Origin: Rariloculus sp965263005
GTDB taxonomy: Bacteria; Pseudomonadota; Gammaproteobacteria; Steroidobacterales; Rariloculaceae
Direction: 5' to 3'
Assembly (NCBI RefSeq): GCF_965263005.1
Contig: NZ_OZ253579.1
Coordinates: 3,844,001-3,908,000 of the forward strand
Length of the DNA stretch: 64,000 nt
Made by a program: the position numbers and the translations under genes. This document shows, one piece after another, positions 34,247-43,947 of the stretch. Every line of letters begins with the position of its first letter. The stretch's first letter is position 1. Below the pieces are notes generated by a model, which was given only the letters and a program-made list of their open reading frames with translations, had not been told where the DNA came from and did not search any database.

Positions 34247-37200
34247 GTGAAATTGGGGTCGCGTAGTTCCCGAAAACGACGAAATCCCGCGAAACGCCGC
34301 AGCGAAGTCCCGGTTACCGGGAAACGCCGAAGCGTTGCGCCGGCTGCCGCGCCGCCGCCCGGGGAGCCGTCCTGGCTGATATTTGCCGGAGTCGTCGCCT
34401 GCTTTTTTCTCTCGGGCCTGGCGGCGCTGTTGTACCAGACCGCGTGGCTCAGGCAGTTTTCGCTGGTTTTCGGTACCAGCGAGCTTGCGGTGGCCACCGT
34501 ATTGGCCGCCTACATGGGCGGGCTGGCATTGGGTTCGGCCGTTGCCGCGCGGTACGCGGGGCGCGTCACCCGCCCGGTGCTGGTGTACGGCATTCTGGAG
34601 GCCGGGATCGCCCTGTCGGCGCTGGCGGTACCCGTGCTTCTTCTGGCAGCCAGGGCGCTCTACGCGTCGATGCTCGGCGACCAGCCGGCGCCGCCGGACG
34701 CCGCAACCATCGGCCAGCCGATCTTCTACCTGCTGGTGGCGTTCGTGGTGCTGGCCATTCCCACGGGCTTCATGGGCGCCACGCTGCCGCTGCTGATCCG
34801 CTACGCCGTTCGTACCGACCGGCAAGTGGGGCCGAGGGTGGCGCTGTTGTACTCCATCAATACCGCCGGCGCGGTCTGCGGTACGGTGGCCGCGGCGTTC
34901 GTTCTTCTGCCTGCGCTCGGGCTCAACCGCACCGTTTGGGTCGGCGTTGCCGTCAACGCGCTCGTATTCGTCATCGCGGCGGCACTCGCGCGCGGCCGGC
35001 GCGACAGCGCTTCTGTTGGAGCGACGGTTGCCGCGACCGGGCCGCCGAGTTTTGTCACGGCCTGCATACGTCCGCTGTTGCAGCGATCCGCAACGCTGCG
35101 GGACAGGCTGACGGCCGTGTTCCGCGCCCAGCCCGCGTGGATGCTGCCGCTCATGCTGGTCTCCGGCGCCAACGCATTTCTCTACGAAGTGCTCTGGACC
35201 CGGATGCTGACCCACGTCATGGGCGGCAGCATCTACGCGTTTGCCACCATGCTTGCGGCGTTCCTCACCGGCATCGCGCTGGGCGGCGGTCTGGCGGGCA
35301 AGGTCGCCGCGCACCGCGAGCGCGCCGCCGTCGCATTCGCGTTCGCACAGGCGGCCATCGGCGTACTCTCCATGGGGGTCTACGCCTGGATGGGGCCGCT
35401 GATTCCCGATGCGAGGAACGCCTATACGCTGGCGTTATTCGCCGTGGCGGTGATGTTGCCGGCGACGATCTTCATCGGCGCCACGCTACCGCTCGCGATA
35501 CGCGTGCTGGCACGGGACGAGAGCGAGGCCACGGCCAGCACGGCGCGCATCTACGCCTGGAATACGGTGGGCGCCATCATCGGCGCCACCCTGGCGGCAT
35601 TCGTGCTGATTCCGGGCCTCGGATTCGAAGGATCGATCCGGGTTGCCGTGGGCATCAACTTCTTCCTGGCACTGTGGGCGGCCGGCTGCGTAGCCAGGCC
35701 GAGGTTGATCCCAGTGGGGATCGCATGTGCCGGCCTCGCCGCGGTCCTCGCGGTCTACAGTCCGGCTCGGCCCCAGGCGGTGGTGACAAGCTCCGGATTT
35801 ACCCTGGTCTACCCAAGCCCGCCACGGGAAATCTATTACAGCGTCGGGCGCTCCTCCACGGTGATGCTGCTGGCCGCGGGCACTTACTATTATCTGCGCA
35901 CCAACGGCCTTCCCGAAGCCTCCGTCTCGGTCAGGGGGTTGCCGCCCAGGCTTGATACGCAGCAATGGCTGACCGCGCTGGCCGTCATCGCGCGCCCCGA
36001 CGTCCGGGACATGCTGGTGGTCGGCTTCGGCGGCGGCGTTGCGCTCGAGGGCGTACCGCCTTCCGTGGAACGCATCGACGTGGTGGAGCTTGAACCTGAG
36101 GTGATCGAGGCGAACCGCCAACTTGCGGGCAAGCGCGACTTCGATCCACTGGCGGATCCGCGGTTCAATGTCGTGATCAACGACGCACGCAACGCGCTGA
36201 GGCTGACCCGCAAATCGTATGACGCGATCGTCTCCCAGCCCTCTCATCCATGGACCGCGGGCGCGTCGCATCTGTTCACCCGCGAGTTTGCGGCCGACGT
36301 CAAGAGCCACCTCAACGACGGCGGGATATACGTCCAGTGGATGAATGCCGAATTGCTGGACGAGGCCCTGTTGCGGACCCTGGCTGCGACGCTGGCCGCC
36401 GAGTTCGAGTACGTCAGGCTCTACCACCCGACGGCGGAGGTGCTGATGTTCCTGGCCTCCGACGCGCCGCTCGACATCGAGCTTGAGGTTGCGCGCACCG
36501 GCCGGCCGTTCATCGACAACGCCATGCACTACAGCCGAATGGGCCTCAACGGGGTCGAAGACCTGCTGGCGGCCCTGGCCATGGACGAGCAGGGCATCCT
36601 GTCCTTCGCCCGCCGCGCCGAGATCAGCACCGACGACAACAATCTGATGGCGACCCGAAGCCGCGCCCGCGCGGACGGTCTGAGGCTCGACGATCTGCTG
36701 GTGTTGTTCGAACCGTACGATCCTTTGGCGAGAGCCGGAAGCTGGATCCACACGCAGTTGGGCGACGTGATCGACTACGGTTACATCGCGCAGTGGCTGG
36801 TGCGCCTGGCGAAGACGGCGCGGGCGAATCAGATGGCGGAGGCTATTCCGGATTTTGCCAAACAGTTCGAGGTTTACGGGCTGCTGCTTCGGGCCACCGG
36901 ACAAGGCGACCAGGCCAGTGAGTCGCTCACCAACGCACTCCTGGCCAACCCGCTGAACATGCAGGCGCGCTACACCATCGCCAGGAGCTACCTGGGTCCG
37001 CTGAGCCGCGGCGAGGCGCCGGAGGACATCCAGACGGTCGCCGCGGAACTTACCGGCGCGGCAGCGGCCGTGATCCAAGGCCTGGGCTACGAAGCCGCGG
37101 CCGATTGGGCGTCCCTGGCGGCGCTCGACGAGGAACTGGCCCAGAGCCGGGTGACCGACGCGTGGTATCCCGAAGTGGCCCGCCTGCGCGCGGCATGGCG

Positions 37201-37576
37201 GGTCAACGCGGCCGAAGACCGGGAGCGCCTTGCACTCGAAGCGCTGCAATTGATCGAGCAGGTGTTGATTCTTTCGCCCGACGAGAATCTGTTCCGGTTG
37301 CGTGCCATCAGTTCCCAAACGCTCGGCGACGACAATCGGCTGTTGGAATCGTCACGCTATCTCATCACCGCTATCAACGCCACCCTGAACGCATCGTCCG
37401 CCTCGGGATATACGTACTCGACCGAGGAACTGGAGCAGCTACGCCGGAACCTGACGGTGATCGTCAACCAGATTGACAACGATCTGGATATCCCGGAACC
37501 GGAACGCCTGGCGGACGTGCTCGATGGCGTCAACCGCCTGCTCCAGTACCTTGACGATTATCCGCCACTGGAGTGA
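34247..37576 (+). CDS. Fused MFS-type membrane and spermidine-synthase-like protein, copy 2
   Basis: About 1,109 residues, the same length as copy 1 from the equivalent GTG. Membrane blocks and the SpeE-like motif (MLVVGFGGGVALEGV) are kept. Differences concentrate in the segment between the membrane part and the SpeE-like fold and in the C-terminal helical part. It follows autotransporter D and converges with TesB copy 4. Confidence 0.82.
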   Translation: MKLGSRSSRKRRNPAKRRSEVPVTGKRRSVAPAAAPPPGEPSWLIFAGVVACFFLSGLAALLYQTAWLRQFSLVFGTSELAVATVLAAYMGGLALGSAVAARYAGRVTRPVLVYGILEAGIALSALAVPVLLLAARALYASMLGDQPAPPDAATIGQPIFYLLVAFVVLAIPTGFMGATLPLLIRYAVRTDRQVGPRVALLYSINTAGAVCGTVAAAFVLLPALGLNRTVWVGVAVNALVFVIAAALARGRRDSASVGATVAATGPPSFVTACIRPLLQRSATLRDRLTAVFRAQPAWMLPLMLVSGANAFLYEVLWTRMLTHVMGGSIYAFATMLAAFLTGIALGGGLAGKVAAHRERAAVAFAFAQAAIGVLSMGVYAWMGPLIPDARNAYTLALFAVAVMLPATIFIGATLPLAIRVLARDESEATASTARIYAWNTVGAIIGATLAAFVLIPGLGFEGSIRVAVGINFFLALWAAGCVARPRLIPVGIACAGLAAVLAVYSPARPQAVVTSSGFTLVYPSPPREIYYSVGRSSTVMLLAAGTYYYLRTNGLPEASVSVRGLPPRLDTQQWLTALAVIARPDVRDMLVVGFGGGVALEGVPPSVERIDVVELEPEVIEANRQLAGKRDFDPLADPRFNVVINDARNALRLTRKSYDAIVSQPSHPWTAGASHLFTREFAADVKSHLNDGGIYVQWMNAELLDEALLRTLAATLAAEFEYVRLYHPTAEVLMFLASDAPLDIELEVARTGRPFIDNAMHYSRMGLNGVEDLLAALAMDEQGILSFARRAEISTDDNNLMATRSRARADGLRLDDLLVLFEPYDPLARAGSWIHTQLGDVIDYGYIAQWLVRLAKTARANQMAEAIPDFAKQFEVYGLLLRATGQGDQASESLTNALLANPLNMQARYTIARSYLGPLSRGEAPEDIQTVAAELTGAAAAVIQGLGYEAAADWASLAALDEELAQSRVTDAWYPEVARLRAAWRVNAAEDRERLALEALQLIEQVLILSPDENLFRLRAISSQTLGDDNRLLESSRYLITAINATLNASSASGYTYSTEELEQLRRNLTVIVNQIDNDLDIPEPERLADVLDGVNRLLQYLDDYPPLE

Positions 37577-37615
37577 CTCGCCGGCCCGGCGAGCGGCAGC
37601 ACAGCCTCGCCGAGC

Positions 37616-38471
37616 TCAGTCCCGGATCCTGACGAGTCCTTCCTGAGCCGTCGACGCGACCAATGCGCCGTCGCGGGAGAAGAAGCGGCCGAACGCAAGC
37701 CCGCGGGCACCCACCGCGTTCGGGCTTTCCATCGCATAGAGCAACCACTCGTCGAGACGGAACGGCCGATGAAACCATATCGCGTGGTCGAGGCTCGCCA
37801 GTTGCACACTGCCCTGCATGAAGCGGATCCCGTGCGGCAGCGTCGCCGTCGCGACGAGCTGGTAATCGGACAGATAGGCGAGCAGGTTGCGGTGCAGGCC
37901 CGGGTCCGCGGGCAGCGTGTCGCTGGCTCTCAGCCAGAGGTGCGCGATCGGATCGCTCGTCTGCGGCATCAGGAGCGGGACCGGATCGACGGGCCGGATC
38001 TCGAACGGCCGCTCGTGGCGGACGTATCGGCGCATCCGGTCGGAAATCCCGCCCGGGATCCCCTCCAGGATCTCGCTGATGTCGGCCAGTTCATCGGGTC
38101 CCGGCACGTCGGGCATCGGTGCCTGATGCTCGATACCCTGCTCGGGAATCTGAAACGAAGCCGTCATGTTGAAGATCGGGCGGCCGTGCTGGATCGCGAC
38201 GACCCGCCGATTGCTGAAGCTTCTGCCGTCGCGTGCCCTGTCGACATCGTAGACGATGTGCGCATCGACATCGCCGGCGCGCAGGAAGTAGGCGTGCAGC
38301 GAATGCACGTCGCGCCCCTCGACCGTATAGCTCGCCGCCGTCAATGCCTGGCCGAGCACCTGCCCCGAACACCTGCGGGCTGCCGATATCCCTGCTCTCG
38401 CCGCGAAAGATGTTGTCCTCGATCCGCTCGAGTTCGAGCAAATGGAGCGGGTCGGCCAATCCGGCCTGCAT
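37616..38471 (-). pseudogene. TesB-like thioesterase, copy 4, frameshifted
   Basis: The ATG and first 33 residues (MQAGLADPLHLLELERIEDN...) are present, but two bases are missing near 38365 (CCCCGAAC where other copies have CCCGCCGAAC), so the frame breaks at the FGGQ motif. The remaining 247 codons are intact in the other frame. Confidence 0.88.
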
Positions 38472-38474
38472 GGT

Positions 38475-39359
38475 TCAGGACTTGGCGTGGCGGTTGAGCC
38501 GTGCGATCAGGCTCGATGTGTCCCAGCGCGAACCGCCCATGCCCTCGACGTCGGCGTAGAACTGGTCGACCAGCGCCGCGGCCGGTAACTCCGCGCCGTT
38601 GCCGCGCGCTTCCTCGAGGCAGATGCGCAGATCCTTTCGCATCCATTCGACAGCGAAGCCGAATTCGAACTCGCCATCGACCATCGTCCGCCAGCGGTTC
38701 TCCATTTGCCACGACTGCGCCGCGCCCTTCGAGATCGTCTCGATCACGGCGGCAGGATCGAGCCCCGACCGGACCGCGAAATTGAGCGCCTCGGCGAGGC
38801 CCTGCACGACGCCCGCGATCGCGATCTGGTTGACCATCTTCGTGAGCTGCCCGGATCCCGCGGGACCGAGTCTGCGAACATTGTGCGAGTAAGCGCCGAT
38901 GACGGGCTCGGCGCGATCGAACGCATCCTGCTCGCCGCCGGCCATGACCGTCAGCCTGCCCTGCTCGGCGCCGGCCTGCCCGCCCGAGACCGGTGCATCG
39001 ACGCAACCGATGCCGCGGGCACGGCCCGCGTCGGCGATCTCCCTCGCGAGATCGGCGGAAGCCGTCGTATGGTCGACGAAGACGCTGCCCGACCGCATCG
39101 CCTCGAGAATGGCGCCGGTGCCGAGCACGACCTCGCGGACGTCGGGATCGTCACCGACACAGGTGAATACGATATCGGCGCTCGCCGCGGCCTCGGCAAG
39201 GGAGCCTGCGACGCTGCCCTCGTGCCGCTCGGCCCAGGACTCGGCTTTCGCGCGCGTGCGGTTGAACACGGTGACGGAGTGGCCGGCGCTCGCGAGCCAC
39301 CCGGCCATCGGAAAGCCCATTACCCCAAGCCCGACGAATGCAACTCTTTCAGCCATCAT
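38475..39359 (-). CDS. 3-hydroxyisobutyrate dehydrogenase-like oxidoreductase, copy 3
   Basis: Full length with all motifs (GLGVMGFPMAGWL, DAPVSGGQAGAEQGRL, LTKMVNQ). Changes from copies 1 and 2 are few (for example LASAGH for LSSAGH). Its TGA lies 3 bp before the start of the frameshifted TesB copy 4, so this copy has lost its partner. Confidence 0.9.
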   Translation of the reverse strand: MMAERVAFVGLGVMGFPMAGWLASAGHSVTVFNRTRAKAESWAERHEGSVAGSLAEAAASADIVFTCVGDDPDVREVVLGTGAILEAMRSGSVFVDHTTASADLAREIADAGRARGIGCVDAPVSGGQAGAEQGRLTVMAGGEQDAFDRAEPVIGAYSHNVRRLGPAGSGQLTKMVNQIAIAGVVQGLAEALNFAVRSGLDPAAVIETISKGAAQSWQMENRWRTMVDGEFEFGFAVEWMRKDLRICLEEARGNGAELPAAALVDQFYADVEGMGGSRWDTSSLIARLNRHAKS

Positions 39360-39374
39360 GCAATTCCACCCCAT

Positions 39375-39420
39375 AAAAAAACCGGCGGCCCGATTCTCAT
39401 CGGACCGCCGGCTGTTTTTT
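39375..39420 (-). terminator. Intrinsic terminator, symmetric (copy 3)
   Basis: Same hairpin and runs as at 6727 and 23767, between autotransporter E and the dehydrogenase. Confidence 0.85.
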
Positions 39421-39442
39421 CGACTGTCAGATCAGTGCTGGC

Positions 39443-41839
39443 CTAGAAGCCCCAGCCCGCACCAACCGAGATTCCAGTCTCTCCACCGCTGCTCGTGATA
39501 CCAGCCTTGAACCTGGAATTCTCACCGGAGAAGTGCACGCCGACTGCAAACGCCGACTCGCCATCATAGCTCGCTGCACCGACCGCAACACCACGATCGC
39601 CAATCTCCGGCATGCCTGCCATCGCCATCGCGGCCGCTACGCCTGAGCGCAATGTTCGGATGCCGTTGGAGTTCGTCGTGATGCTCGCGGCGTTGGTCGC
39701 GATCCCCGCAGTGTTCGAGCTGATCGCGCCACCCATTTCGGCAATCATGCCCGCGTTCATCATGATGCCCGTAGCATTCGTCTCGATCATGCCACGGTTC
39801 TCCATGATATGGCCCGCGTTCATTATGATGGCGTCCGCGTTCTCGGCGATGGCCCCCTCGTTGACGGTCACCCGTCCGTCGAGAGCCTCGATGTCAGCCT
39901 CGTTTGTGGTCACCCGTCCGTCAAGCGCCGCGATGCCAGCCGTGTTGCTACTGATTCGCGTCTCGTGGTCCGCTATGGCGGCAGTGTTCAGGGAAACCGC
40001 ACCACCGGCACCCGTCAATTCAGCGACAACCGCCCGGGCATCATCGGCAGCACTCTTGGCAACGTCGTAGGTTGCGCCAATCGCCGTGACCAGCGCTCCA
40101 CCGTCATCACCATCGCCCTTCAGCAATTCGGCGATCAACGCTGCGGTCGGACCATCCTGATCACCCACGTACGCCTGATAATCAGCCTGCGCCTCCTCAG
40201 CCTCCACCAGGGCTTTGGCTCTGGCAGTTGCCGCGTCGGTCTGCGCCTTTGTAGGCGTCCCGCCATCTACAGAGGCTTTCGCCACGGCCGCGTCGGCGGT
40301 GGCCTTCAGGGCCTGACGCCTAGCGACCAACTGCGCGTAGAAGGACGCCGGGCTCGTGAACTGCGCCACCACGTTCGCGGTCGCCGCTTCACGGTTCGCC
40401 ACTGCCACTCTCAGATCCGCCTCGGCAACAACTCGAGCATTCAGGTCCGCCCTATAGGCCGCATAGCGCGAAGCGATTGAAAACGGCTCGACGGCGTCGT
40501 CACCGGTCAATATCTTCTGATCATCAGTACGCTTATCCGTGCTATCTGCCAACGTCTGGGCCCATTGCGAGTTGTAATGATCCGCCTCCGCCTGGGCTCG
40601 CCTCACGGCTTCATCGATAAGCGGTTGCAGCAAGGCGTTGCTATTTTCACCCTGAAGCTTCTTCAACGCCCCCAGAGCCAAGTTGGTGTTTTCAACCTTC
40701 GCCCGAATGCCGTTCGCGGTACCGATCTCGGTAGACACCGTGAGGGGTCTCAGGACCGTGGGCGTGGTCCCATCGTCGTCGTGATCGACTAGCATCTGCG
40801 GGGTGACCAAGTTACCCGCCTTATCGAAATTGCTCTCTGAGGTATCGGCCACAAGGAAGTTGCCGGGGTTACCTGGGTCTGGACGACCGGGAGTCGCCTC
40901 CATATCACCGAGCGCGTTGGTATATTGGCGAAGGGCTTCCAGGTTGACTGCCGCCATGCCATCGGTAATCGTGACCGGGTTCGTTACTGGGGTGTCCCCA
41001 ATGAGTTCGTCATTGCCGAGCGGGACGTAGTCTGCGTACGACAACGTATCCAAGGCGCCCTTTGAGCCGTTGTCGGCGACCTCCTCAGGGTCGCCCACGA
41101 TCTTCGTGACCGCCTTGTTATAGTCGTTAATGGTCTTCGACACGGCGGCCTTCGCCATCCACTCGTCTACACCGGCCTGATAAATCGGACCCTGGGAGGC
41201 GGAATTATAGGCGTTCACATTCGCCGTATGCGTTTCCAGTGCGTCATCCAAGGCATCCTGGGCAACTTTGATCCCTCCCTCATTGTTGGGCACAGCCTGA
41301 GCGTCAGTCAGGGCTTTCCGCGCCGCTGTCACGACGGCCATAGAGCCGCCCGGGGTCGCCGCGCCGGGAGGACCGTAGACATCAATGTACTTGTCAAGCA
41401 GCTCGCTGTAGCCCGAGGCCACATCAGCAGCGATGGCGTTGGTCATTTCGCTGATTGCGGGGAGTGCGACCCCCTCCATGTCTACACCACCACAATTCGA
41501 GCCCCCGGGCGGAACAACATAGCCGAGGCCGACGTCGTCGTCGTCGACAATTAAGTCCTCACCCATGCCGATCACCATGTCCAAAGGGCTCATTGGATTC
41601 GCGTTCGTGGCCGACGCCATGGGCACGACACTCGGCGTCTTGACAAGCGTGCCCATGCCCTTCAACAGCGGAACGTTCATCGAGCACGCGATCTGATCAT
41701 TGAACAGATCCGGAGCTGGAACGTTACCGCCGCCAGGCCCGCCGCCAGGCCCGCCTTCTTGGGCGAACGCCGTGCCTGCCGCGAGGGCACCCATCCCCAG
41801 CGCGCCCAGCGCTGTCATCAGTATACGTTTCAGAATCAT
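39443..41839 (-). CDS. Trimeric autotransporter adhesin E (divergent passenger)
   Basis: 798 residues from the ATG after GGGGAACGCTC. The signal peptide and the last 170 or so residues (stalk, YadA anchor, GAGWGF) match A and C almost exactly, but most of the passenger is much more divergent: a Gly-rich start GGPGGGPGGGN, different spacing, and its own text across residues 60-600 with only short shared blocks (GPIYQAGVDEWMAKA, SFYAQLVARRQALK). This is the pattern expected for cassette-like exchange of the exposed domain. Confidence 0.85.
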   Translation of the reverse strand: MILKRILMTALGALGMGALAAGTAFAQEGGPGGGPGGGNVPAPDLFNDQIACSMNVPLLKGMGTLVKTPSVVPMASATNANPMSPLDMVIGMGEDLIVDDDDVGLGYVVPPGGSNCGGVDMEGVALPAISEMTNAIAADVASGYSELLDKYIDVYGPPGAATPGGSMAVVTAARKALTDAQAVPNNEGGIKVAQDALDDALETHTANVNAYNSASQGPIYQAGVDEWMAKAAVSKTINDYNKAVTKIVGDPEEVADNGSKGALDTLSYADYVPLGNDELIGDTPVTNPVTITDGMAAVNLEALRQYTNALGDMEATPGRPDPGNPGNFLVADTSESNFDKAGNLVTPQMLVDHDDDGTTPTVLRPLTVSTEIGTANGIRAKVENTNLALGALKKLQGENSNALLQPLIDEAVRRAQAEADHYNSQWAQTLADSTDKRTDDQKILTGDDAVEPFSIASRYAAYRADLNARVVAEADLRVAVANREAATANVVAQFTSPASFYAQLVARRQALKATADAAVAKASVDGGTPTKAQTDAATARAKALVEAEEAQADYQAYVGDQDGPTAALIAELLKGDGDDGGALVTAIGATYDVAKSAADDARAVVAELTGAGGAVSLNTAAIADHETRISSNTAGIAALDGRVTTNEADIEALDGRVTVNEGAIAENADAIIMNAGHIMENRGMIETNATGIMMNAGMIAEMGGAISSNTAGIATNAASITTNSNGIRTLRSGVAAAMAMAGMPEIGDRGVAVGAASYDGESAFAVGVHFSGENSRFKAGITSSGGETGISVGAGWGF
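39860..39943. repeat. Two 42-bp coding repeats in autotransporter E stalk
   Basis: Two 42-bp units, matching the units at 7212 and 24252. Confidence 0.8.
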
Positions 41840-42194
41840 GAGCGTTCCCCTATGCATGATTGCTCCTCGATCGGTGCGGAAAAAAGTATATCCAGTCATT
41901 CTCGAATCCTTGGGCCACAGCCAGGACGCAAAAGGCTCCCTGAACTCAGACCGTGACGCTACCGGATTTTAGTCACTAAAAAGAGATTGCACAACCTTTT
42001 AGCATGAATCTCAGCAGTTGCCAGCGTGGCAGATTATCCACTACCCCGTAGGCCCTGACTACCCCCATTGTCGCCCCGTCAAAAACGCAGGTCAACAACA
42101 ATTCTGCACTGCCTTTCAGCGGTATCTCCCAGTGCCCCTCTCCAGCTTGGCTGAGTGTAGACGCAAAATAGATCAATTGAAACCCGTAGAGTTG
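41840..42194. other. Gene-free stretch, autotransporter E upstream DNA and element edge
   Basis: About 350 bp that is relatively AT-rich near 41870-42000. It should hold the promoter of autotransporter E. It does not match the upstream DNA of A and C, which share an AT-rich block of about 190 bp. No gene is recognised. Confidence 0.45.
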
Positions 42195-43320
42195 TCCAAC
42201 GAGACATGAGCCTGAACGGGAAGGGGTAATCCAACGAGACATGAGCCTGTAGGTCGGCGTCTGGGATCATCGGAGGATGATCGTGACGTTACAGACCGAG
42301 CGGGTGCGGACGCTGGAGCAGGTGCGCGCCTTTGTGGAGGGCAGCGAACCGGTGGACTTTGTCGGCGCCGGGCGCGAAGGGATTTACGCGTTGGTCCGGC
42401 GCACGCTGGTGCGGTTGGACTATCACCGCCTGGGCAAGCCGGACAAGGGGCTGGTGAGGCGGTATTTGGCGAAGGTGACGGGTTTGTCGCGGGCGCAGTT
42501 GACGCGTCTGATCGGGCGGCACCGTCGGACGGGCCGGATCGAGGACCGCCGCGGCGGGCCGCCGGCGAAGCCGTTCGAGCGCCGTTACACGCGCCTGGAC
42601 ATCCGGCTGCTGGCGCGGTTGGACACGGAGTTGGGGCAGATGTCGGGGCCGGCCACGCGCGCGGTGCTGCGTCGTCAATGGGAGGTGTTCGGCGACGCCC
42701 GGTTCGAGCGCCTGGCGAGGCTGTCCAACGGGCATCTGTACAACCTGCGCAAGTCCCGGACCTACCGCAACGTGCGCCGGGTCGTGGAACGCACGCGGCC
42801 CACGTCGGTGGCCATCGGGGTGCGTCGGCGGCCCGATCCGGGGGGCGCGCCGGGGCACCTGCGCGTGGACACGGTGCACCAGCGCGACCTGGACGGGGTC
42901 AAGGGGGTGTACCACATCAACGCGGTGGACGAGGTCACGCAGTGGCAGCAGATCGGCACGGTGGAGGCGATCTCCGAAGCCTTCCTGATCCCGGTACTTC
43001 AGGCGCTGCTCGGGTCCTTTCCCTTCAGGATCAACGGTTTCCATGCCGACAACGGCTCCGAGTACATCAACCACCGGGTCGCGGCGCTGTTGACGAAGCT
43101 GCATGTGGGGACGTTCACCAAGTCCCGCGCCCGGCACAGCAACGACAACGCCCTGGTGGAGGGCAAGAACGGCTCCGTGGTGCGCAAGTGGCTCGGCCAC
43201 GGGCACATCCCGGCGCGCTTCGCCGCCGACGTCCACGTCTTCAACCGGGATTGGCTCTCGCCGTTTCTGAACTTCCACCGCCCGTGCCTGTTCGCGTACT
43301 GCCGCGCCTCGCCCACATAG
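42195..43320 (+). mobile_element. Truncated insertion sequence (DDE, integrase-core type)
   Basis: The left end carries two 20-bp direct repeats, TCCAACGAGACATGAGCCTG at 42195-42214 and 42230-42249, 35 bp apart, likely transposase-binding sites. The transposase gene follows. I find no matching right end; the gene's C-terminus gives way to unrelated sequence near 43300, so the element is probably immobile. Confidence 0.75.
42277..43320 (+). CDS. DDE integrase-core transposase, C-terminus replaced
   Basis: 347 residues: N-terminal HTH region (RRYLAKVTGLSRAQLTRLIG) and an rve-type core with the DDE residues readable in LRVDTVHQRDLDG, FHADNGSEYIN and NALVEGKNGSVVRK. The last residues (FAYCRASPT) do not fit the usual continuation after FHRPC, so perhaps the final 60 or more residues are lost. 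Function is doubtful. Confidence 0.82.
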   Translation: MIVTLQTERVRTLEQVRAFVEGSEPVDFVGAGREGIYALVRRTLVRLDYHRLGKPDKGLVRRYLAKVTGLSRAQLTRLIGRHRRTGRIEDRRGGPPAKPFERRYTRLDIRLLARLDTELGQMSGPATRAVLRRQWEVFGDARFERLARLSNGHLYNLRKSRTYRNVRRVVERTRPTSVAIGVRRRPDPGGAPGHLRVDTVHQRDLDGVKGVYHINAVDEVTQWQQIGTVEAISEAFLIPVLQALLGSFPFRINGFHADNGSEYINHRVAALLTKLHVGTFTKSRARHSNDNALVEGKNGSVVRKWLGHGHIPARFAADVHVFNRDWLSPFLNFHRPCLFAYCRASPT

Positions 43321-43947
43321 GCGCGGGCGAACGACACCGCTTCGAAGGGGCGCACCGACGGCTGCAATTCGTGGAGTGTGCGCAGCAACGCCGCGGCGCG
43401 GTCGATGTTGCGGCGCGTGCACGAGGTCTCCGCCGTCCAGGGTCGAGCCTCAGATATCGCCCGGCGCGGCGGGATCGCGGCACTGTGCGTGTTACTCCTT
43501 ATATATAGCCCCAAGCGCCACCGCGCTGGCGGTGTAGCTCCGTGAGGCGGCGGATCACACGGAACCGGCTGCGGAGATCCCTGGCGAGGCCGTGAACCGT
43601 GTTGCACTCGACGGCAACCGGATGGCGCGGATGGTCCGGGCGCCGGGCAGCTCGTCGAACGCAACCCGGTCCGGGGGCCGAGCACGACCTGCACGTCAAC
43701 CCGCGGGCACGCCGGTCACCGTATATTTCCGGAGGGCGCGTGGATCGACGGGCGGCTGAACGAATCCCGCGAAAATCAAGGATGAGCGTATTGCATCCTA
43801 CGATGCACTGGCCATGGGATCTGGCGCGCGTGTTCGGCGCGCTTGCGCTCGCCCGATGGCTCACGGACCGAACTGACGGGACGGCAGGAAACGCCGCACC
43901 GGGCGCGCTATTTGCGGGGCAGCGAGTCGAGCACGCTCGGGCGAGCC
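43321..43947. other. Gene-free stretch after the truncated insertion sequence
   Basis: No gene I can name. A minus-strand trace RRNIDRAAALLRTLHELQPS at about 43345-43430 looks protein-like but has no clear start. Positions 43613-43644 are the exact reverse complement of 751-782. Confidence 0.4.

Larger units (their letters stand above)
30563..41839. repeat. Tandem module copy III (right part missing)
   Basis: Repeats TesB, cut dehydrogenase, relaxase fragment, autotransporter D, MFS/SpeE-like, TesB, dehydrogenase and autotransporter E. It ends at the autotransporter promoter; the recombinase pair and TA genes expected next are absent, and a truncated insertion sequence follows. Confidence 0.85.
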
